The notes under the pieces were generated by a model. It saw nothing but the letters and a program-made list of their open reading frames with translations, searched no databases and had not been told where the DNA came from. The translations under genes and the position numbers were made by a program. Source: Planctomycetia bacterium (GTDB lineage Bacteria > Planctomycetota > Planctomycetia > Planctomycetales > Planctomycetaceae). Taken from it: a stretch of DNA of 33,424 nucleotides. Numbering within the stretch: position 1 is the stretch's first letter; each line of letters begins with the position of its first letter. The stretch spans positions 1 through 33,424 of the forward strand of contig JAPLNX010000528.1 in the NCBI GenBank assembly GCA_026400935.1, written 5' to 3'. Of the stretch, positions 9,001 through 18,000 are shown in pieces.

Positions 9001-12000
9001 CGAGCAAGCCGTCACCAGCGGTAGCTTTGGAGGTGTTGAAGTCGATCGTGAAAGCGTTGTTGATCACGGTGGACGATTTGACGTTGAACGTCAACGTCTT
9101 GGTGCCGGAGTCCCCTTCGCTGGTGGAGGCATTGTTGATCGACAGGTTCGATTGCAGGTCATTGAGGTTGATCGTGATGGTCTTGGTCGTGACCGCTCCA
9201 GCGTCGTCGGTCACATCGACTGTCAGCGAGAAGACGGGATTGGTTTCAAAGTCGATCGCTGCAGCGTTGTTGACTCGAATCGCTCCCGTCGTGGCGTTCA
9301 TGGCGAAAGCGTTGGACGTGTTCCCGGCAGTGATGGCGTAATTCAACGAGCCGCCGTCAGCATCCGACGCAACGGCGGTCCCGACTGCCGTGTTGTTGGC
9401 ACTGTTCTCATTGAAGTTGAAAGTCTGCGCGTTGAATTGCGGTGCGCGATTGACAATCAAGGCGACATCGTTGTTCTGTCCGCCGCCGTTATCGAAGTCG
9501 TAGTAGATGTGAAACTTCTTGCCGGCGATCGTCAGCAAAGCACCCTGCGACAGACTGCCGAATGTGCCGTTGATTGCATCGGAGCCGTCGTTGTTGACGA
9601 TCACAAACGTCGCGCCCGCTGCTGGCGTGAATCCGAGAATCGCGTCGAGCGTCGCTCCGTTGAGATCGACCGTCCCCGTGACGTTGAGTTGATCGTAGCC
9701 GGTTCCCACAGTCGTTCCGTTGAGTTCCACGCTGAAGATTGAGCCGCTGTTGAACGTCACGCTCCCCGAATTCACGATGCCGGGCGAGTTGCCCGGCGCG
9801 AGTGTGCCGCCGTTGTTGATCGTCAGAGTGTGTCCGCCGCCGATCGTCCCTGAGCCACCGAATGTGCCGCCGCTAGCGACGACGACATCCGATGTCAGTG
9901 AGCCATTGAGTAACAGGGTTCCGGCAAGGATTCTGGTCAAGCCAGTGTAGGTGTGTGGGCGAGTCAGTGTGAGCGTACCGGTACCGGACTTATCCAATGA
10001 ACAGTTTTGATCGTTCGCGGTGGCTCCGCCGAGGAAACCGTTGAAAGTTGAGTCGTCGGCTAAATTCAAAGTTAGGTTACCGAGAGAGCCCGAACCGTTG
10101 AGCACGCTTCCGCTACCGGTTAGCCCCGCGATGGTTTCTAAGAAGCCGTTGAGCTTGAAGGTCGCTCCCGACGGGACATCCAAGAGAGTGCTGTCAGCGA
10201 TCCGATTAGAGCCGTTGAGCGTAAAGGTCCCGCCGCTGAATTGGATGGTCCCCGTTCCCGCAGTCAGTCCAGCGACGTCGATCAGCACGCTCCCCGCTTC
10301 TTTCAGAAATTGATTCGCGTTGCCAGATGAGTTCGTGACGAGTTGATTCGCGTCGAAGCTCAACGGATTGCCGCTCACCCCGATCCCGCCGCTCCCCGAT
10401 ATCAGCGAAACTCGATTAGCGATGATGTCGTTTGGAGCGGTGCCGGAGGTGATCGCTCCAGTTCCGCTGTTACTCAATGAGACGTTACCGCCGTTTGTAT
10501 TCAATCCAGCCGTTCCGCCGGAGAAGGTGATGTCCTTGTTACTGCCCGCCGTCAGATTCAGGTTGGTCGTGGTCGGACGCGAGATCGCATTGCTAATCGT
10601 GATCGCACCGCTGTTGCTGTCACCGATTTGCACCGTTCCCGCCGTGATGCGATCGAGTTGTCCGTCACTCAACGAGAACTCACTCGAACTGGCTGCCCCT
10701 AATCCGATGGGCGTTCCGAAAGTGAGCGGACGGAGGGTGAGTCTGTTTCCCGAACCTGCGGTGAAGCTGGGCTGCGACACTCCGACGTGGATGACGTCGG
10801 CAACGAAAGTGATGGGGGCATCCGTTGTCGCGATAGTGATGTCCGAGTCCGTGACGCCGATTCCTTCCGACGTTCCGCCAACACCGCCGATCCCTTGCAG
10901 ACTGATTTGACCGGTGTTGGCCAAGAGGTCGGAGCTCGATGCGATCAAGATGCCGTCGTTCTCCGGACCACTCGTACCGCGCGACTCACCGAGCAGCTCA
11001 ATCTCACCACTTCCAGTCGTTTCGATGAGCGACGAGTTTTGCATCAAGATGCCGTACTGAAGATTGCCCGCATTACCGCTGCGTCCCAAGAGACTGATCG
11101 AGCCGAGTCCCGTTGTTCGAATCGTTCCCTGATTCAATTCAATTCCGCTGAAGGAGGAGGTGGTTGGCGTCCCTTGTTGATTGGCCTCCAACGAAATGTC
11201 GCCGTCAACCGCTTGCATGCTCGCCCCAGTAGCGACGTTGATGTTGCGTGTCGCGTGAAGCGTGATGCTCGCGGTTCCGGTCAGGCTCACATCGGAGTTG
11301 GACGTGCTCAGCGAGATCGTCCGGCCCTCGGCAACGAGGCTCCCGTTGCCGGCTAAGCTCAGCACGTCAGTGAACGTGACGTCGCCCGCCGCTCCGCCGC
11401 CGAGGTTTTTGGCGTCGATGATCAGATCGCGAATCGCACTGCCGCCGGAGTCATCGACGGTTGCAAGCGTCGCCGCGCCGCTGCTGCCCGTGCCGTTTGC
11501 GACCGTGTTGATCGTGAGACTGCGACTGGAACCGGTCGCGCTGATCGAGCTGCCGCTGAAGCTGACCGATCCGGAATCGTTGTTACCGACGTCGCCAGTC
11601 GCGATGAGGATGTCAGCATTGAGGACCGTGTTTCCGACGAAAGTCAGTGAGCCGCCGTCCGTGTTGACGTTCGCCGTGAGTCCGATTGTGTCGGCGGTCA
11701 CATCGAGATCGGCGAGAGCGATCATCGCTCCGACTGCGCCGTTGAATGTCGTCGGGGCCGCCCCGGACATGACCGTCAGCGAATGGAGGCCGTCGACCGC
11801 ATTGAGATTCACCGCTCCATCACTGGCGGTCGAGCCGTTGGTATTGATCGTGACGTCGATCCCCAACGTGACCGCACCGTTGATCGTCACCGTGCCGGCC
11901 AGGTTGTTCGTCGTGTCGCCGTTGGTGGCGATGAGCGCGGCGTTGAGCAGAATCGATTCAGCAGTGAGTGTCAGATTGCCGGTGGAGGCGGCTGAGCCCA

Positions 12001-15000
12001 GCAATAACGACGATCCCAATGACACGACGTCGCTTCCGGTTTCTCCGTTGATTGTCAATGCGGCTCGGAAGTCCGCATCAAGACCACCGACATTGACCGT
12101 GTCGTCGCCCGCGCCGGCCAGCACTGTCAAAGACTTGTTCGGATTAAGGAACGCCAGCGACTCACCGGAGGTCGAGTCAACCACCGTTTGGCCGCTTGCA
12201 CCGGCAGTCAATTCGATGATCTCACTGTCGCCACCAAATTGCAGAGAAACGTGATCGGCAGCGACGGAAGAAAGAATCGGTTCGAGCCCGGTGTAGTTGA
12301 TCGAACCATTGCCGCTGAATTGGATCGAGCCGCTGCTAGCGTCCGTGAATGAGTACGTCGCGGAATCGAACGTGTCGCCGCTTTGCAGGATCAATGTGTC
12401 GCCGCTGCCGCTCGTCGGTGCTCCGCCATTGAACGTGATCGTCCGCGAGAATCCAGTGGTGACATTCAGCGTCAGCGTGTCGGTTCCCGCTCCGCCGTGG
12501 AAGATGATCCCGCCGCTGAATGCAGCGAGCGGAATTGTGAGGCGGTTGGTCCCGTCTCCGGTTGCACCAGCGATCCCAGATGTCAGGAATTCATTCGGGG
12601 TGTTGCTGTGCAGTGTGACGCCGCTGGCGTCGATGGTCAGCGTCCAGTTGTCGTCGGAATTGCCACCGAGGATATCGTCGATTTGCAGATCGTTGCCGTT
12701 CAGAACGATCGCCGTCGAACGGAGGTCTTGCGTGGCGAAGGCCAAACCTTCGAGCGTCTCACCGGGATCAAGACGAACCTCGAACGTTCCCGGAATGGGT
12801 GAGGTCCAATTGTCGTTGATGTTGAGCTTGCCGTTGTCGAAGTCCGTTGAGAGCAAATCGCTCTTGCCGTCCTTATTGAGGTCCACCAAGAGCACGCTGT
12901 CTTGGCCGCCAGTGGCCGAGACAAATCTTGGTGGGTTGAGTGTGGCATCGGGGTTCACCGCGAAAATGGCCAATACAGGATGGCCCGGCAACGTCACTGC
13001 GATGCGGCGGCTTGGAATGTTGAAGTCGATTGCTCCCGGAATGTTCGTCAGCGTTGCTTTAGTCACTGCCGTGAAGTTGCCGCTGCTGTTGTTGAGCAAG
13101 ACTTGGATCGTCTTGTCTCCCGCAGTCGTCAGGATGAAGTCTTGATCGAGGTCGAGATCAAAGTCACCGGCGCTATCGAGCGAGATCGGATTGTCTCCGG
13201 TTGTGAATGTGCCAATGTGTGTCAGCGTTCCGTCGGAGTTGTTCCGCAAGACAAACGCTTTGTCATTCGACGAGTCGATAAAAACGAGGTCTTGATCGCC
13301 ATCGCCGTCAATGTCCGCTCGCGCGATGTCTTCACCGCTGTCGGCACCGGTTACAGTGAGTATGTTGGAGGTGAATCCTCCGAAACCATTGTTGGTCAGG
13401 ATCGTCAAGTCGCCAGAGCTGCTGCTGGTGACGACGACATCAAGTTTCCCATCGTTATTCACGTCGATCAGTTCAATCGCGCGCGGGTTCGTGATCCCTG
13501 AAATCGTCGTGGCAGTTGTGAAGACCCCATCAAAGAACACGGTCAGCGAGTTACCAACGTTATTCGCGACAATCACATCCGGCTGACTATTCCCATTGAG
13601 ATTCCCCAAGCGGATCGCGGTCGGAGTCTGCCCGACAGGTATCGTGTCGGTGTTGAACCCGCCGTTGATATTGGTGGTAATCGTCAGGCTATTCCCGTCC
13701 GGATTCACCGTGAGGAGTTCAGGAACGCCATCGAGATCGAAATCATGAGTGGCGAGCAGCTCGCCAATAAATTGCGGACGTGAGTCAGAGATTGATACGA
13801 AGGTGGCAGGCCCGAACTGCAAACCGAACGGCCCTGTGCGGAGCGTCCCCAACGGCGACTCAGCGACAACCAAGTGTGACTTATTCGGTGCGACTCCGTT
13901 GATCGTAAAGACGCCTGCATGACCTCCCGTGACGTCCGTTGGTTCATCAGGGTCACGGTGACCGTTGCGGTTGAGGTCCACGAAAACCTGGAGGTCACCG
14001 AATCCGTCGTCTTCGCCTGGGTCACGGACACCGTTGCTGTTTGCGTCGATGAAGACTCGTCCGCGGATTGTGCCGAGTTCCACGCTGCCGAAGTTGACGT
14101 TCGTAAATCCGCCAGAGGCGAGATTGACCTGTGCTCCGAAAAGCTGGTTCGTGCCGAGCATCAGCGAGGCGGCTGCGGCGTCTTGTCCGATGATGACATC
14201 GAGTAGCGTGTCATCATTGAAGTTGGCAAACGCGAGTGCGCTCCCTGTTGTACTCGCAAAGAAAGTGGCGTCAGTTTGAGCCTGAAACATGCCGTTCAAC
14301 GTTCCCTGCGCCACGATCAACTTGCCGCTAGTGGTTGTGATTGCCAAGTCGTCTAAGCCATCTCGATTGACGTCGGCAACCACCAGATCGCTGACAGGCG
14401 AAGTCGTCGAGAAGGAGGTAGCGGCTGCGTACACGAACGGCGTCACTGAATTGCGAATGCTGACTTGATTGGTCGATTGCGAGACGACGGCAATGTCCGG
14501 CAGCGCATCGCCATTAAAGTAACCGATTGCGACTGCTCCTGGCGTTGCGGCTGTTGCGAAGATTCCTGCTTCCGTGAAACCGCCGGTTCCGTCGTTTGAA
14601 AACAAGAGCACTTCATCGGTCGCGCGGTTGACCGCGACGAGGTCTAAGTCACGGTCGTTATCCAAATCGACGAGTGCGATCCCGGCGGTGTCGTTGTTCG
14701 CGTCTGACAGGAAACTCTGGTTGAAAGTGAGACCGCCAGCACTCTTAAAGATCTCAATGGAGTCATTTCCAGACGCGCGTGTCAGGCTGACCACAAAGTC
14801 GGCGTCGCCATCGCCGTTGAGATCACCGACGGTCAAATCATTCGGCGTGCCGCTTAGCACGACCGTGCTCACAACCGAGAAAGTTCCCGCGTCATTACGA
14901 ATGAGACTGACGCTGTTGTCGCCGGAGTTCATGACCAACACGTCGAGATCGCCATCGTGATCGAGATCGGCGACTTGCACTCTCCTCGGCTGCGAGCCGA

Positions 15001-18000
15001 CGCCGACGGTGATATCGTTGCCGAGACCGTTGGTTGTCCCTAAGAAAATGTGAGCCAGTCCATTGCCGCTGCTTTCGCGACTGAGAGACACGACGTCCGT
15101 TTTGCCATCGTTGTTCAAATCCGTCGTGAGGATGTCGGAGATGAAGTCCCCCGTAGGAACAGCGGGTTCTTCATCAAAGGAGGCGCTCCGCGGAGTCGTT
15201 TGCACGAATCCAGGAGTCAAGATTTGATAGACGCGGTACTTGCCGGGGAGCACTCCCTGAAAGAAGTAGTTTCCTGTTAGTCCGCCAAAAGGGCCGGGGA
15301 ATGACGTCGTTGTTTGCGGCTCAAACGAGTCCAGACGACCGTTGCCATTCATATCCAGAAAGACCGGAACGCCACCGACCCCGAGTTCGTCACGATCTTG
15401 AAGACCGTTGCTGCTAAAGTCGTTGAAGATCGTTCCAGTGACCGTGGCGAAATCCTGATTGCCGAAATCACGATTGCTCAGCGGCGTACCGGTCACCGCG
15501 GTGACTGAATAGGAGCAGGTCAAATTGCTCAGCACAGTGAGGTTGTCGCTGCCGATATTCGCCGTGATCAGATCACGACGACCATCACTATTGAAGTCCG
15601 CGAACGCAATCGCCGCCGGTTGTGTGCCAGTTGCGAAAACAAAACTATTGGGAAAAGCGCCATTGTCGTTGACCAAGACGGTGATCGTTCCACTCGCCGA
15701 TTCATTCGGCACGAACAAATCGGCGTCGCCATCGAGATCAACATCAGCGGAGCCGAGTGACGTCGGATCAACTCCACTCAAGAGGGCGACCGGTGGCCCA
15801 AACATTCCCGTGCCGGAGTTCTCCAACAACAGCACCTCACCCGTGCCGACCGCACCAAACACTAGATCAACGTCGCCATCCCGATCCACATCCTCTGCCA
15901 ACAGCGAACTGGGGAGCGTTCCCGAAACGTTGATCGCCGTCCGCGTGAACGTGATCCCGGAATTGTCATTTCGCAGCAACGAAATCTCGTTCGACAGTTT
16001 GTCGGCAGTGACGAGGTCGATCTGCCCATCGTTATCGAAATCGGTCGCGATAATGTCGCGCGGCCCATCGCCGACGCTGACCGCAGGCAACGTCGTGAAT
16101 ACGCCAGAACTCGTTTGCTGCAACAACGAGACGTCGTCCGAGCCTTCATTCGCAACGGCGATATCGAGATCGCCATCGTGATCCAAATCGACCAGCACAA
16201 TCGCTCGCGGTGAGGTTCCCACAGCAAAGTTCTGGACTGCGTTGAATCCAGTCGCATTACTGAAGAAGACCGACAGGTTGTTCGAATCCTTGTTGACCAC
16301 GACGAGATCGAGCCGTCCGTCACCATTCAAATCGCCCGCGACAACTTCTTTCGGCGTTGACCCAACGGTGAAGGAAATCGGAGTCTCCCAACTGCCGTCA
16401 GGCATTCGAGGAACGATGGTCAACAAGTTGGCCGAGGTTTGTACGAACGCCACGTCCGTTGTGCCGTCGTTATTGAAGTCCCCCGTGATGACGCTGCTGG
16501 GATCTGCTCCCGTGGCGATCTCCATCGCGGAACTGAAACGGGGCGGCGTCATACCAGACGTCTGCCGTGCATTGAACGGCAACAATTCGGAGATCACCTG
16601 CGTCCCGGGTGGAATGAACGTCAGCGTGTAGCTGCCGACTTCTTCGATTTCTGGAGTCAGCGGGTTGTCAAAGAATGCGGTCGATGCGAACGGTTCGTCG
16701 GGATCAAGGCTGCCGTTCGCATTTGAGTCGAGGTAAACGGTGACGCCGCCCCGTCCCTGCTCATTCACGTCACGCAGGCCATTGCCGTTCAAGTCAGAGA
16801 AGACCAAGCCGGACGCAGTCGTGTGAAATAACTCGACGGCCCCGATATCGGTCGAGACACCGTTGACACCAACCCCAGCGACGTTGATCCGAGCGAAACC
16901 ACGTTGGTCCGTCGTTTGCGAACCGGAATCGTTGCCGCGATCAATCGCCGGGCTACCCAGCAACAACGCGTGAGTCTCTGGCGTTTGCGGAAACAAAGTC
17001 ACGACAGCCGGGGAGCCTCCTGGATTTCCAAAATTTGCGTTCTGTGCGAACGGATTCGTGTTGTTGGCCAGCGGGCCAAGTCGCGGATCAATCAGAAAAA
17101 AGAAATCTCCGCCACCACCGTAGTCGCCATTCGGCATGCTGTTGTTCAGAGAAAACTGATTCGCGTTAATGCGCGTGATCGTGAAAGTTCCATTCGCCGC
17201 CGTGTTTCCGGTCACGCCCTTGATGCGCAATCGATCGCCGGTTTGCAGCCCGTGATCGGTCACCGTCACCACGATCGGCGACGTGGTATTGCTTGAGACA
17301 GAGTCGATCGCCGTCCCGCCATCACCGCCGACGATGTCCCCGTTTGTTTCAGCGAGGAAGCCGACCGCCGTGTCGATGTCGCCGATCAGATTGTTACCGT
17401 TGGTCGTGAACGATGTACCGCTGACATCCGCGTCGATATTTAGGAGGCTGAAGTTCCCCGCCACGATCGTGTTCTTCAGCGACCGCGTTCCGGCGTTCGT
17501 CGCAAAGATGCCGCCACCCATCGCTGCTGAGTTCGTCGAGAACGTGCTGCTGCTGATCGTGGTTGTCCCGGAATCAAACAAGCCGCCGCCGTTACCGCTG
17601 CTGTTGTTTTGCGAGACAGTGCTGTTTTCAATCGTTAGCGTTCCCGCATTGGAAATGCCGCTGCCGTCAGTCGCCATGTTCCGCGAGATCGTCGATCGCA
17701 ACACGTTCGTGGTTGTCGACGGCTGCAAAAACAGTCCGCCGCCGGGGACGTTCGACGTGTTTCCGTGGATCTGCGATTCAGTCACGTTGAGCGTCGCACC
17801 GTTACCGATCGCCGCGATGCCGCCGCCGCCAGCAAGCCCCGTTGCGCTGAGATTGTGATTGCCATTCACGGACGATCGGAGCACCGTCAGCCTTCCGCGA
17901 TCAACGAGCAACCCGCCACCGAAGCCGGCTGTCGCTGTGTTTTCGGAAATCTCACTGCCGCTGATCGTCGTCGTGGCCGGAGAGGCAATGTTCTGTGAAA

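Noticed and set aside
5786-9742. Many plus-strand open frames of 100-385 codons across the Calx-beta region
   Set aside because: They are antisense shadows of the repeated giant gene: they recur with the 357 bp period, are Val/Ser/Thr- or Arg/Asp-biased, and lack ribosome sites.
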